Positions 20,748-32,184 of a stretch of DNA of 64,000 nt are shown one piece after another (position 1 is the first letter of the stretch; each line of letters starts with the position of its first letter). The stretch comes from Haemaphysalis longicornis (lineage: Eukaryota > Arthropoda > Arachnida > Ixodida > Ixodidae): assembly GCA_013339765.2 (NCBI GenBank), contig CM023448.1, positions 326,769,441 to 326,833,440 on the forward strand, in the 5' to 3' direction. Under the pieces are notes generated by a model. The model did not search any database and was not told the origin of the DNA. It worked only from the letters and a program-made list of their open reading frames with translations. Made by a program: the position numbers and the translations under genes.

Positions 20748-21061
20748 CTACCTCTGCTGTCTACGCATCCCTTGAGTAGCTAGCTTGGCTAGTGCCCAAA
20801 GCGTCCCTTGAGTAGCTAGCTTGGCTAGTGCCCAAAGAGTCGGGACATGATGCCATATATGCCTGTGCAAGACTTCCGTGGGTACCAGCTGGTTGTCATT
20901 GGACCGGCAGTCAACAAGGCGCAGCGGCTGCCTTTCCGACACTTCGAAATGTGCGTGTTCAAACAACATCCCTCCCTACCATGGTGCGCGGGGTTGATTG
21001 GGCACGTCACAAGATGATCTTCGCCGTGCTTAAATGCCCATGGCTTGGTAGTGTTAGCCAT
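20748..21061 (-). pseudogene. Broken GTSF1-like (CHHC zinc finger) gene copy
   Basis: From an ATG at 21061 the minus strand reads a first CHHC finger (TCPINPAHHGREG, then LNTHISKCRK). GTSF1 proteins pair two such fingers and act with PIWI proteins in the piRNA pathway. The second finger appears in another frame (VDCRSNDNQLVPTEVLHRHI), so one frameshift lies near 20925-20945. It lacks the expected first histidine (Gln present) and last cysteine (His present). A 36-bp duplication follows (20768-20837). The two fingers are read without an intron, as expected of a retrocopy. A sequencing error could explain the frameshift but not the lost ligands. Confidence 0.65.
20768..20837. repeat. 36-bp tandem duplication
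   Basis: TCCCTTGAGTAGCTAGCTTG through GCCCAAAG occurs twice with a period of 36 bp, at 20768 and 20804. It adds twelve repeated residues to the minus-strand frame of the GTSF1-like copy. From 21062 to 22590 I find no supported gene; 21600-22200 has mixed AT-rich sequence only. Confidence 0.85.
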
Positions 21062-22589
21062 TTCCCAATGGTGTTAAGATAGGAACAGAACAGCGTGCAA
21101 CAAACTGGTACAACCCCTCTCGTATTAGTTAACCGCAGGGAGGCAGATTGCTGAAATGAAAGCAACGTGAAGGGACATCAAACATGCAGCTTGAAAACAT
21201 TTGCAATACCGTGCTGCAACATGCTCAAGCATTCAAGTGGCTGTTCTTCTGCACGGCACAGAGTCACGACCAGAGTGCACTACTGCGAGTATTTTTTGAA
21301 GCACAAAATAAAAGTAGCTGCAAAAAAAAAAGAAGAATGACACTTAATGTTTGTAGGAGCGTACGTAAATTTCTTCACCCACTGTTTATAGTATAAGAAC
21401 GTAAAAAAATATCACAAAGTTGCGGTTTCGTAGTACTGATGAGAAAATTTTAAAAACACAGTGCTTTTAAAAGAAAAAAAATCAGTTCAGCTTTCTCTTA
21501 AAAAGAGTTAGATATTCTAATTTACACACGGAAACATTATTGGCTAACTTTGAAATTAGCAGATTGTAACGTACGTATGTGACCCTTTTGCTTCCCGTGT
21601 CGTATTTTTTTTAACATTTGTTACTGTTTCTTCGTCGCGTTCGCGGTCTTGGGCGAGTTTTTGACGTGCCAGCCGAAAACGCCAAATCATCTTTAGGAGA
21701 ACTTTTCGCCGCGTTCACCATACGGTCCTAAACGAAGCTTACAGCGCGTAGGCCAACCCCCTCAAAAATTGAAATAGCAAAGAAATAAACAAACAAGGAA
21801 TACGCCGTATGAGGAAATAAAACTACGACAGAAAATAATTCAGTCCTCAAATGTCTGCGATATCACAGGTGTTGTATACACGGAGCAAGAACAAGTCAGG
21901 AGTAAAAACAAGACAAAACCAAATCCGTAACATACCGTCCATCAGACCAGAGAGAATTTTCGCGGCTCACGAACATAATTTTTTCATCTAAGAACAGGCA
22001 ATACTTACACATGGTCTTGTGCTGAAAGCTTTAGGAGACTGTCGTTGACATTTTCTTTGTTTTAGTCGTATTTCAGCTGCTTCATTGACAGTAAACTCCG
22101 TTTAAACATGCACCAAACATATTTCAAACCTTCTTTTTTTTCGCGCCGAAGTGCCCAAGACGTCATCAGTTACAGTTCTAGAAAAAGCCGGCGCATGGTG
22201 ACACCATCGACTCCCGACATTTTATACGGGGCTGCTTTGATCCAGCCATGAAGTTGTTTTTTGAAGCGTTGGTAGAAGCAACGTGACTTACTGAACTTCA
22301 TTATATCAATTACACCATAGATGCTCGTTTTCAGAACCCCAGCGCAGCAAGTTTCAAGAATTGTCGACGTCCATTTTATCAAATTTTATGTTTTGTTACT
22401 ATTGTCGCAATTGTCAATCTTTTATGGACTTATTTTTGTTTAATTTGCTATTGCATATAGGAGTTTATTTTTTGTTTGTTCAATAAATGTTATATTTTTA
22501 AGAAGTAAACGTTGCCATACCTGGCGGACTATTGGTGTGCTCTGGAACTACACGCAGAAGATAATGCAGGTAAGAAAAAAAAATGGTTC

Positions 22590-22954
22590 TTTTACATTTT
22601 AGTTCTCTGTAGTGCGGTCATCTCGGATGTGCTGTGGTTGGAAGAAGGCGCATGCGCGCATCCAGCCACAGCAGTTGTGTTTTGACCAGGACGCTGGATG
22701 GTGTGCGTTAGCGGTAGCGTGCAGCGTAGTTCGTACTGTTGCGGTTGTAGTGTTCGTTCATTTTGAAGTACCAGATATCTCTATGTGTTAACCAGTAGAT
22801 CGAACTCGTTGATGTAACAGCGACTCATGGGGCAACTCGATGGGAATGCGAGAGGAAGTGTTCACTTAAGTTGAGTCGATCTCATGACTAGGGTCGATCC
22901 GGACATTTGCCCATTTGCGAATACGTGATCTTATGGTTTAAGAGGCGTGCCGGG
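22590..22954 (+). promoter_or_regulatory. Promoter and 5' UTR region of the GOLGA7 homologue
   Basis: Upstream of the start codon, the palindromic GCGCATGCGC (22648-22657) matches the NRF1 binding consensus. It sits in the loop of an inverted pair TGCTGTGG..TTGGA / TCCAGCCACAGCA (22629-22673). No TATA box is seen in the right place. This is typical of a broadly expressed gene; the transcription start is not determined. Confidence 0.45.
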
Positions 22955-24757
22955 ATGGCATCTGGCCAGGTGAGTGCCTTGCGACCGGCCACATTACACG
23001 GCGTGCTGTGAGCTGATGTTTGGACGCCGCTGTTAGGCTTACACTGAAATGTTTATCAAACTGCGACATACCTAGCTGGGTGGTTCAGCTGTTTTGACAG
23101 CGGCTGTGACGCCCATTCAAGACGTAAGCTGTGATGGGGAGCGTGCTGTCCTGTTTCTGACAGCGCGTCATTAAGGCCGCTTCCAAACACACGCTAGCAC
23201 TGCTACACTCCAAGTATCGGGTAGTCTTTATGGCAGTTCCCGCCGTACCAACTAGATCCGTATTGAAAGCACGAAATAAATAAAACTTGGGCGCAATAAC
23301 TTGGAATCGCGGGCGTATTTCATGACGTCGGCCGTTATCACGGCTGGCGGAGGCGGCGGAAAAATGAGGTTGTCAGTTGCGACTTCCCTCTAGTGTCCAT
23401 CTCACGCTGTCTTGCGATTCGCGGCTCTGACCGTATTAAGACAGCCAAGGCTTTGTAACATCGTTCATGCGCTTTGTTGTCTAAAGCGCGGTGTGGTTAG
23501 CGGAATGTTAAGAAGCAAAGGTTTTGTAGCGTCGTTCTTAATTAAGTTGTAAGCACCATGTGGCTAACGGGACCGAAGTCTCGCAGGCGTTGCTGCTGTC
23601 ATTGGGGCACGTCGATGCTGTTTGCCTTCAGTGCCGTCCGCCCGTGCGCACTGCAGGCATGAACTAAGCGCTGCACGGTCGGCGAATACGATGGAATTAT
23701 TAACTAATTCTGGTATTTCGGCCACCTCCTGCCGGGTGGGACCTAACGGAATCGCTAAAACTTATGTGATTGAGCAACTTTTATTTTAATCTAGACTTGC
23801 CGAAAGTAATTTACCTAACGTAATGCAGCATAAAGCAGTATACATTGGTCTGTTTTTGGACTCCCGGAAGAGTTGAAACTTGAGCTGGTTGGTGCATACC
23901 TTTGTGTCGGCCTCCTCATCCTTACGTCCCGTTTGTTGCCCTGCCCCTCCCCTACAAAGTTTTAGGATTAACCTGATGCTTTTCAACCAGTCCTATTACA
24001 AGAAAAAAAAGGAAGATTTAGTACCCATCCAAACTAGTGGTACAGTGTTTAAATCAATTCTCTGGTAGCACTCTTATGTCAGACTAAATGTTGTCTTAGT
24101 TCCTGTGAGGCGTAATGGGTTTGCTGTGGGTGTCTACACTTTAGCTTGGCCGGAAGAATGGGTCATCGGTTGATATGTCAGTTCTTGTGCTTCGACCTCT
24201 GATATGGCGATATTTCCTTTGCAGAACCAGGCAGGCCATGAGGGAAACCGCATTCCAAACAAGGTCTTCATACAGCGGGACTACTCGGAAGGGACGTCAG
24301 TAAAGTTCCAGACAAAGTTTCCACAGGAGCTGGATGGCTTGGTATCTATCTTCGAATAATTACTGTTCATTCTGGATTTTTATGCCCAGAGTGAAGTGTT
24401 AGTGTAACTGGGTGAGCACTTTTTTTTTTTTTTTTTTGCTTTTCAGATAGAAAGGCACATGTTTGATCAAACAGTCACCACAATCAACTCGATATACTCT
24501 GAAGCGGAAAGAATGAGTGGCAAAACGTTTTGTGAAGGCTTCGTGGCTTGCCTCACTGCATACCTGCTTTATATGTGCACAGAAACTCACTATGAAAAGG
24601 TACGGAACCGTTGTCTTGTCTTTTACCGTTCCTCTGACCCGCTGCATTTTTACAGTTTTTGAAGCAGGCCACTGCCTACATTCACGAACAGAATGAGACT
24701 GTTTACGGTCCACGAGGCCTACACATCACAGATCCCATGGAAAGAGGTCTGCGAGTT
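22955..24757 (+). CDS. GOLGA7: GOLGA7/GCP16 homologue (four coding exons seen)
   Basis: The product is a small Golgi protein of the Erf4/GCP16 family, known to bind and stabilise DHHC9-type palmitoyltransferases that modify Ras. Coding exons are 22955-22969 (MASGQ), 24225-24341, 24447-24599 and 24656-24757, all phase 0 with GT/AG borders; together 129 residues against about 137 in human. Diagnostic segments are KVFIQRDYSEGT, FQTKFPQELDG, IYSEAERMSG, ACLTAYLLYMC, ETHYEK and DPMERGLRV. Of two neighbouring cysteines reported as palmitoylated in the human protein, the first is replaced by Phe (residue 76) and the second is kept (Cys79). The last few residues must come from a further exon. Confidence 0.92.
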
Positions 24758-25052
24758 GTATCCTTTTCCAGCTCGAAGCAGTTGGCCAGTCTGCTCGCCT
24801 GACATTTTTATGACACTGCAGCACATGTGTGCTCAAGAGTTGCGTTCAAAGTAACAGCTTGCACTGAATTACTACTCTTTAAATATTGGTCTGATGGATG
24901 TTCCGTTTTTGCTATCCTGATTGTATTGCGACTTCTAATATGCACTATCAGCAAAGCATTGTTATTGAAGTAAATAACTGGATGTTGTGTGCTAAATGGG
25001 CGCATGCTTGAAACTTAGCCCTTTTATCCCCAAATAGATGTTTGTGTTTCAG

Positions 25053-25110
25053 GCACCACAGTAGGATATAGCCATATATTGAAGTGGTAGTGTACAATAC
25101 AAAGGGGCAT
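25053..25110 (+). CDS. Candidate terminal exon of the GOLGA7 homologue (two readings)
   Basis: After exon 4 about 5-10 codons are needed. One option is the acceptor TGTGTTTCAG at 25052, giving A-P-Q-stop (TAG at 25062). The other uses a weak acceptor at 25071 and reads P-Y-I-E-V-V-V-Y-N, whose IEVVVY resembles the IEITIY end of vertebrate proteins. The first has the better splice site and the second the better protein match. Reading through the exon 4 donor instead gives 15 unrelated residues before a stop. Undecided. Confidence 0.3.
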
Positions 25111-25269
25111 CTTTTTTTTTTTTTTTTTTTGCCAGCCTTGTGTTGTAAGCGCATTTTACTTGTACATCAGAAGTTCGGGTCACAGTCAGTTGGCATTGTC
25201 CTCACTTTTGCCTGGTGGAAAAACGAGGCACTCACTGTACTGTACTCAAACCGGGGCCAATGCATGTGA

Positions 25270-27410
25270 ATACTTAGATTGTGCGAAGGACATACTATGA
25301 GCATGGAACACGTGCTACTGGCTGGATAACATACTCAGGAAGTGGATGTCCACCCTATTCTGACCGCATTGGCGCTACAGCACTACTGGTTTACAGTGAC
25401 GTTCGCAGATGCTAGGTTGCTGTTTACAGTGTTACATTGCTAGCTATAGTGGCTTCAGGGAATTACACTAGTTCAGAGTCACTTGCTGTCCTCCCTACTG
25501 TAGGCAGCTAGCTGAAGGTACCAAAGGTATCGTGTTCTCATCCTAGAATGTTGTGTGCTTGCTTCAAGCAAGAACTAGGCCATTCATAAATCAGTGCTTC
25601 CACGTCCTACTCATGACGTCACTAATTTAGAACAGAATTATGAATGAGATCACGATTCTGCTGCTCATAAGAAATGGTGGTGCGTTATCGCACTTCCTTC
25701 ACCAGAGTGATGGGTGGATGTGTTGACAACAAAGCAGAATAACTCTGTGTTCCTTTTTATTTCTTCAAAAACATGAATGAAATGGCAGTACCCATCGCAG
25801 TTCTACCGATGTGTTTGAAGAAGTCCCTCTTAAAGTGAATATTAGTTTTTGTCCTGTTCAAGAGGCTCCAGTGGCTATGACTCCTAAGGAATTCATTTTG
25901 GAAGATGGGGGGTGGCATGTGGCACATGCTCAACAAGTTTCCGGAATTTTTTTTACAGGAGCGGATGTCTTGCCCACAAAGGTGGGCAGAATTCGCACAC
26001 AATGTTGCATAATGCTTGAAATAGCAAAGTTGTGGAGCTTACTTTGGACCAGAAAGAAATGTGTTTACGTACCTTGAGAACTCGTAAAGTTCTGGCACAA
26101 ATCCAGTAAAGACTACCTGCTTATCAGAATACTGATAAACTTGGTTTATTACGGAGCTGAAGAAAATCGTTACATGAGAAGCTTTAATTCACCAGGTCAC
26201 TGGCAGTCTGCTGCTATATGTGGTACGGCTTGTTCAGTTCCCAACAGCAGTGGCCTTTCTTTGTCTGGGTAAATAAATAAAAAAAAAAAAGCAGTACTGT
26301 CCCAATATTTTTGTGCGCTTAATTTTAGCTGAACATAGACTAATCCAAAGCCCTCCCCTACAGCAGCCCCATGTAGTCGAGATGTTTCTGAAGTGTCATA
26401 AATCCCAAATTTCAGCTTTTCATTACGAATTCTGGTGTGGAAAAAATTGACGTCTCGTTTTCTTTTACTTTATTGATATATGTATTTTTTATAGGAGGGA
26501 GACATAAACTAAAAATCTTGTGGTATTAAAGCTGTACTTTCTGTTTGTGCACCTAGCATTTGAGTTATGTTGTGCACTTCCAGAAAATGCGTGGTGTTAT
26601 CGAAATGAGATCGAATCGGGACATTTACGTCATGAATGCTAGCCACAGCTCTGACGAATAACAGCCATGTTGTGGGCTCAGCTAAGTGGTGTGAATTGTA
26701 GGTTATAAAAATAATAAAGTGTGTTGATGCTAGCCACTCTCGTGGTGGCATACATAAGGTGCCATCCAAACACATAACTAAAAAATGCGCTAAATGTGAC
26801 CATAATGGAAAGCATTTTATTTTGTGCCTTTGATGAACTGGGTATTGGTGTTGTAGATATTGCTAAATGCTTTATCGGAGACATTGTCATGGAAAATTTT
26901 GAGCTGGAATAGATCTGGTGCTTTATAGCCTAAGTGAACCAAGTTACTTGACTGTAAATGTATTTTAAAAGTGTATTGCTACAAAGCTGCTGAACTGGCC
27001 CTCTGCTTGGACGACATTGTATTCTTGTGGTCATCGTTGTCTTGTAAACTGAGGAGATTGGCGAAGAAACAGACTGTTTAGCAAAAGTTAGCTGTGGAGG
27101 TTCACCTTGCTACCTCTCGATGTCAGTAATCATGGGTTACTGGGCGAGTACACTGTACACAATGAGCAGCTCAAGAAACCTGAACTCGAACGAAGAGCAG
27201 TTTGGCACACTATTGTGCATTTCTGGCCTGAGTGGTGGGTGATCTGCAGGTCGCACCAATGACACAAGGAGACACCCATATTTTATGAGTAACTTGCACA
27301 CTGATGCATGTAAGCCCCAGCATCAGCCAAATGCAGTAGAATACACATATTGAGCCTGAGGAGAACCACCCCATGCAGTGTCAATGCTCCACCTCGACCA
27401 CCTATAGCCG
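25270..27410. other. No supported gene
   Basis: AT-rich sequence. A TGACGTCA lies at 25612-25619. AATAAATAAATAAA-like sequence at 26270-26285 could serve as a poly(A) signal for the GOLGA7 gene. Open frames at 25811-26077 and 26509-26775 look protein-like but lack motifs and good splice borders. Confidence 0.4.
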
Positions 27411-27414
27411 TGCG

Positions 27415-27520
27415 ATACTTACCGCGGTATTCTAAATCCTTCCTCCACTCGAGCCTCCAGTGGAGCAGGTCCTTGAAATCGATTTTCCCATGTATCAGCA
27501 TTGCAGAATGGAGCGGAGGG
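27415..27520 (-). repeat. Repeat family copy, minus orientation (partner at 18280)
   Basis: It is the reverse complement of 18290-18395 with substitutions: GGTATTCT, CGAGCCTCCAGTGGAG and CCTTGAAATCGAT are shared. The two copies are 9 kb apart in opposite orientation. From 27521 to 28400 no other feature is supported. Confidence 0.65.
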
Positions 27521-28424
27521 GGCAAATAGAGTGGAGGAGGGACTCTGAATAGGGCCCTAAGTGTTCATGCAAGAATGCAAGAGGGTAGGTTGCCATCCAG
27601 ATGCACACTGCCTTACAATATATATTCTGGATTCACTTGCATTTACTTATACTTCCTTTTACATCCCCACTAACTGCTGTCCAAATTGAAAGGCATTCTG
27701 TGCAGACAGGAAGTCTTGGTCGAATTCATTGTTCTGTGAATGTTTTTGATACTCAAATGCACATCACTTAGCTGGAATTGATGGCACAATTCTAATTATC
27801 CATCCATTCCAATTATGTGATTCCGGATTAATGAAGTTCAGCTGTGTCTACAAATGTTGTTCGGGTGCATAAAACGTGTTGGGTGCCCGCATTTTTTACA
27901 GGGCTGTGAAATAGCGGCACTGGCAGTTCCCTTCAAGAGTTGCAGTGTTCATTTGACCAAATATTTGTGCATCTTCTATTCTGTCCAACAAATTTTGAGC
28001 ACCTTTGAAGTGTTCGAAAGTATGTCGGGCCAGAACATAGCATCGGTGCATGACTGTACAGCACATTCCATTCACTTGTGGCCAAAATTTTATCAGGCAA
28101 GCCAGAAAAATGCATAAATATTCAGTTGAATGAACATCATGATACTCTGGGCACCCTGACAGCTCTGAAGGGGAATGCAAGGTTTAGTTGTTTATTTCTG
28201 AGCGAACAAGCCATCTTTGGCCATAAACAAAACTGGGGAGAGCTCTAAAAGGTGTGATCTTTCAGTCAACAGAAATTCGGCCTTTAGTGTCCCCCTCAAG
28301 AGGACTGTGAACACCTACTTAGCAGAGCCCTGTGAAATTGCATGTGGCCACCATGCTAGGTGCGGGACCTGAGGACTGCACAATGTCAGTCGGCGTCCGT
28401 GCGCATAGCATTTACAATCGCAAA

Positions 28425-28530
28425 AAATCACACAGGCACCAGCAGGATTCGAGCCTGTGTCACGTAGACCAGACAGAGTCAGCGTCAGTCGTCTTACCCA
28501 TTGGGTTACGACCGTGAGTTAGTACCCGAG
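28425..28530 (-). repeat. tRNA-derived sequence
   Basis: On the minus strand TAACCCAATGGGTAAGAC (box A-like) is followed by GGCTCGAATCC (box B-like) about 50 bp on, and ends GCTGGTGCCTG. The variable region is too long for a standard tRNA, so it is a SINE head or tRNA pseudogene. Confidence 0.5.
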
Positions 28531-28641
28531 AGTCAAACGGCTTACTCCCTCGCCTGTAACGGTGCAGAGTACCTTAGGACCTCCCAATGTCCGTCCGCGT
28601 CCATCCACGTGCACACCACCATCAAGCGAAAATCGAGCAGA

Positions 28642-28713
28642 ATTCGATTTGAACCGTGAGGTGCAGTTTCATTTAGGGAATAATCAAGGTGCAACTCACG
28701 GCTCAAATCGAAT
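28642..28713. repeat. Inverted repeat, 24-bp arms
   Basis: ATTCGATTTGAACCGTGAGG pairs with ACTCACGGCTCAAATCGAAT across a loop of about 24 bp, with two mismatches. It is not part of the foldback A-E family. From 28714 to 30359 I see AT-rich DNA and no supported gene. Confidence 0.65.
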
Positions 28714-30359
28714 GACTGTCGAGGCGCAACTTGGATGTCATTTCGAGTCCCCGTACTCCGCACCCTCGCCATCATCCACGGAGTGGAGATGCTGCCATTT
28801 TTTTTCAAGCACTGGGACGTAATTTGTAACACTACGTAACAACTGGCTGAAGCTTGCAGGATCTAGGCAGTGAAGGATGCCCTGTGCGTGAGTAACTGTG
28901 GTTGCATGCGCCTCAGTATGCCCGTCTGGCAGAAACCCACTTTTCCCCAGACTGGGTGACTTGCGCAACAAACGTTGAGTTATTGCCATCTTGGAAGGTG
29001 TTTTCTTTCGTCCTAAATTTTTTTGCGCTGTTAATGTCAGTGAAAAGTACAAGACCAAATGAGTGCTTCATAAAGGCAGGAACCCGGATACAAATGTGCT
29101 TAATAAATAATGGCTTTGTAACTGCTTTTAAAAACTCCAGAACTCTACTGCAAGATTTTTAATTTCTTTTGCCTCTGGTGGGCACCCAATTTAATTTTTT
29201 TTTTCATTGTAAATTCTACCTTATTTTTTAAAATTTTATGCTGAAATAAACTTAGTAAGGTAAATATTGTATTTTTAAAAGAAATTAAAAGATTTGTTTT
29301 GTGTCACTTTGATTGAAGACTTGTACACAAGCCATGGTAAAGTGATGAACTGGTACAAAGGGCTATGATGCACGACAAGCACTATATATCGTGCTTCTCG
29401 AGATGCCCGTTCAAACCGCACTGTTCTACATCATCTCTGTATTATCTTATTTCTGTGCTTTTTACGAGGCTTGGTTGTGAAATCTGGCGTATTTTCGCTT
29501 AGGTTTAAAATGTGGTTTCTACAGATATGAAAATCATGTACATGGATAGGGGCATAACTTGCACTTGCAATGCAAGCAGAAAAGTTTAATTCAGGATGCA
29601 TGTTTGCATGCAAGCTTTTTTATTTTTCATTCAATGATTAGTATTTGTTTTCTGACCGAGATGAGGAGGAAGCTTAATGTTTTTAAATGTAAGGGTGTTG
29701 GGGATTTCAAGAAATAGGTGGTTTTGCAGCATCACAGGAAGCAAAAGAAAAAAAAAAACATTCTCGGGATGTCTTGGCTACTGCATTAGGTGTTGTAGCG
29801 TTGCATGGGTGGGAGCGTCTGTGGGAGCAGGCGCTTTTCTGTGCTGTTGCCACTGGTGCACCAGCATCTGGGTGATGGCGCACTGTGATTGGGTAGGTGT
29901 TGAACCCCACGGCTGGTGTGCCACACTCTCTCCCACCAAGCGTGGCATTTCCTTTTCCTCTGGTTACGAGGAAGTAATTAATAGCTTATTCCTCCTTTGG
30001 CCAATCCCACATCAACGATGATGGTGATGGTGTTTGACTGCAGAGAACACAAAGGCCTTACGAAACTTCCCATTAGCTGCCGGCGTGTGCGATTTTGCTT
30101 ATTCCCCTTGCGCTGGTTGTGCAACAAGAATCGTGTAGCTTGCTGGCCAACCCCATGTAGACAAAGATGAAAGCCTATTCAACTTTTCGGTCAATCTTGG
30201 TTTGACATCGGTCATGACCAGTGGTGAGGATTATTCGTTTGCAGGCCCAAAACTGGTTTTATAAGCTTTTTTGAGCAGCAACATCAGTACATTGCCTTCC
30301 ATAATGCAAAAAGGAGCTGTAGAGTTTGGGTCCATTACAAAAGTTTTTTTTTTAAGGGC

Positions 30360-30710
30360 GCGAGCTCTAGTGCAGCTGGTATTGCTGCGAGTGAGCTCGA
30401 GAGTTACCTTCTTGATGCCGCCGGAGGTTTGCTGAAATACGTGCCCTGCAAAGACAACTCAGACAAGTGGTTTAAGGCCGTGATCCCGCACAAGCTCATT
30501 TGTGCTGCTTTGCAGCACTACCACGACGCAGACGATCACAGTATCGTGCCAAAGACATGGCAGAAGCTTTGCCAGTATGCTACCTGGCCCGGCATGAAGG
30601 CACAAATGTAGTTACGTATGCACATGCCACGATTGCCAACCGCGTGGCGGTAAGGCGCCGGGCTTGCTACAGCCTGTCGTGAGCACAAAGCCATGGGAGC
30701 CCCCAAGGAT
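30360..30710 (+). pseudogene. Gypsy-type LTR retrotransposon integrase N-terminal fragment
   Basis: The first frame (30360-30611) reads DAAGGLLKYVPC, IPHKLICAALQHYHDA and KTWQKLCQYATWPGMKAQM. This is the standard run into the integrase zinc domain of Gypsy elements. The paired cysteines follow in another frame (YVCTCHDCQPRGGKAPGLLQP, 30614-30680). The frameshift and stop at 30609 show it is dead. No LTR or RT was found nearby. Confidence 0.75.
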
Positions 30711-30751
30711 GACGAGCATGACATAACTGCACTGGCACTCAGGCTTGAGAG

Positions 30752-31130
30752 AGAGAGACGACTTTATTTGATGCCAGAGGTGGGTTCTGAAGGGTAGACG
30801 ACTTGGACGCTCTCCCTCCTTCATCCGTCAGCCAGGATTCCTTGGATCCTCGTGGCGGCTTCGGCCATCCGAACTACTGTCAGTTGTTCCTCCGGTGTAG
30901 AGCTGAGCAGAACGGTCTCCCATTGTTCTGCAGTCTTAATTTTGTATCTTCTAAGTGTATTTACATCGGATTTGCTATTATAGCCAGTCGTATTTTTTTG
31001 GAGCTCATGGCAGGACCATATCATGTGGTGTAGGTCGGCTCTGCTGTTGCACAAAGTGCAGAGGTTTGAGTAAAGGTCTGGGTAGCAGCGGTTGAGGGAA
31101 ACAGGGCTCGGAAAAGTGTTCGTCTGCAAC
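30752..31130 (-). pseudogene. LINE ORF2 C-terminal fragment, minus strand
   Basis: From 31129 the minus frame reads LCTLCNSRADLHHMIWSC and QWETVLLSSTPEEQLTVV, then RMAEAATRIQGILAD and a stop at 30821. The Cys-x2-Cys..His-x-(I/M)-W-x-Cys motif plus this helical ending is the tail of a non-LTR polyprotein. The 3' end is a (CTCTCT) run near 30755. It is a different family from the LINE at 59966 and directly abuts the Gypsy scrap. Confidence 0.7.
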
Positions 31131-31235
31131 CGTCGCTACGTGACTGCCTTTCCTGGAAAGAGTGCGAGATGTTTTTTTTTTTTCCCCCTCCATGCTTTAA
31201 ACAGGTTTGATAAAACTTGTTATAAAACTTGTTGC

Positions 31236-31383
31236 TGGGCTAGTTGGTTCAAGGTCATCATAACAGGTTACGCTTCAAGAAACAAGACACGACAGAAAAC
31301 GAACAGGACGGGCACTATCGCCCCGTCCTGTTCGTTTTCTGTCGTGTGTCTTTCTTGAAGCGCTAACCTCTGTTATGATGACT
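31236..31383 (-). mobile_element. Foldback element E
   Basis: The arms (31254-31383) run from GTCATCATAACAGGTTACGC to the inverse, with inner AACGAACAGGACGGG and a short loop CACTATCG. On the minus strand the hairpin is followed by AACCAACTAGCCCA (31236-31249), the family tail. A small tandem duplication (TAAAACTTGTTA) borders it on the left. Confidence 0.8.
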
Positions 31384-31882
31384 TTTAAGCAGGTTGTTAG
31401 GCAGGGCAGCAAGCAAATGTGTTTTTTTCTAAGTAGACAATTTTGGTTACTTTTCGTGTGCAAGCATGTACGGTAAAGTCAGTGCCGAGAACATGTGGTT
31501 GTGTGCATTTGTTGGAATGCCTTCCTTGACCAGTGTTGCCTCCAGATTGAGATCACGGTGATGAGTGAGCAGGGTGCCCGGTCGTGATCCCGAGTCCCCC
31601 ATGGCCGCTGCCCTGCCCGGCACGCACAATGCTGGTCTACCCCAAATTCTCACCGTGGCCCGTCACAGCCAAGCGCACAGCCCCGCGTGTGTGACCACCC
31701 TGCCATGTTCCCAGTGGAAGAGGGACGAGACCTCTGTTGTGGCCGAGACGGTTGTGGTGACCGCTGCCAAAGGGCCCACTTTGTTTTCCGCTAAGCTTGC
31801 CAGTTGCGTTCGACGTACGTTGGGGGAGTAACCTAGATGGTGTTTTCATCACGTGTAAAAAATGTGCTTTCTCAACTCTGTT

Positions 31883-31888
31883 TTTATT
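31883..31888 (-). terminator. Possible poly(A) signal for the minus-strand small ORF
   Basis: AATAAA on the minus strand, within AATAATAAAAA, lies 300 bp past the stop codon at 32185. Canonical hexamers occur often by chance in AT-rich DNA, so this is only supportive. Confidence 0.3.
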
Positions 31889-32184
31889 ATTAAAGTTCGC
31901 TAAAAAAGACATCACCGCGTCTGTCTATGCTTCGTCACGTGCACTGCCCCACCCAACTCCATTCACGGCGAAGGCCGTTATGCTCCGAAGGCGGAACTTT
32001 CTGGCAACGGTCTAGGCCACCAGGGGAATTAGAACGCATGCAGAGACCTCGATGCTGCACGGGTGGCACGGGCGTTTGTTTTTCTCCATCTGATACAGGA
32101 CGATGCAGCGTTGGAAACAAATGTAGTCATCAGAGCACACTGCAGCCCACGGTGCTGTTTGAAGGACTAGTAAAGTTAGCGTTT

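Noticed and set aside
20331..20783. 150-codon plus-strand open frame
   Set aside because: It is antisense to the region downstream of the GTSF1-like copy, has no recognisable motif, and its GC-rich composition alone explains its length.
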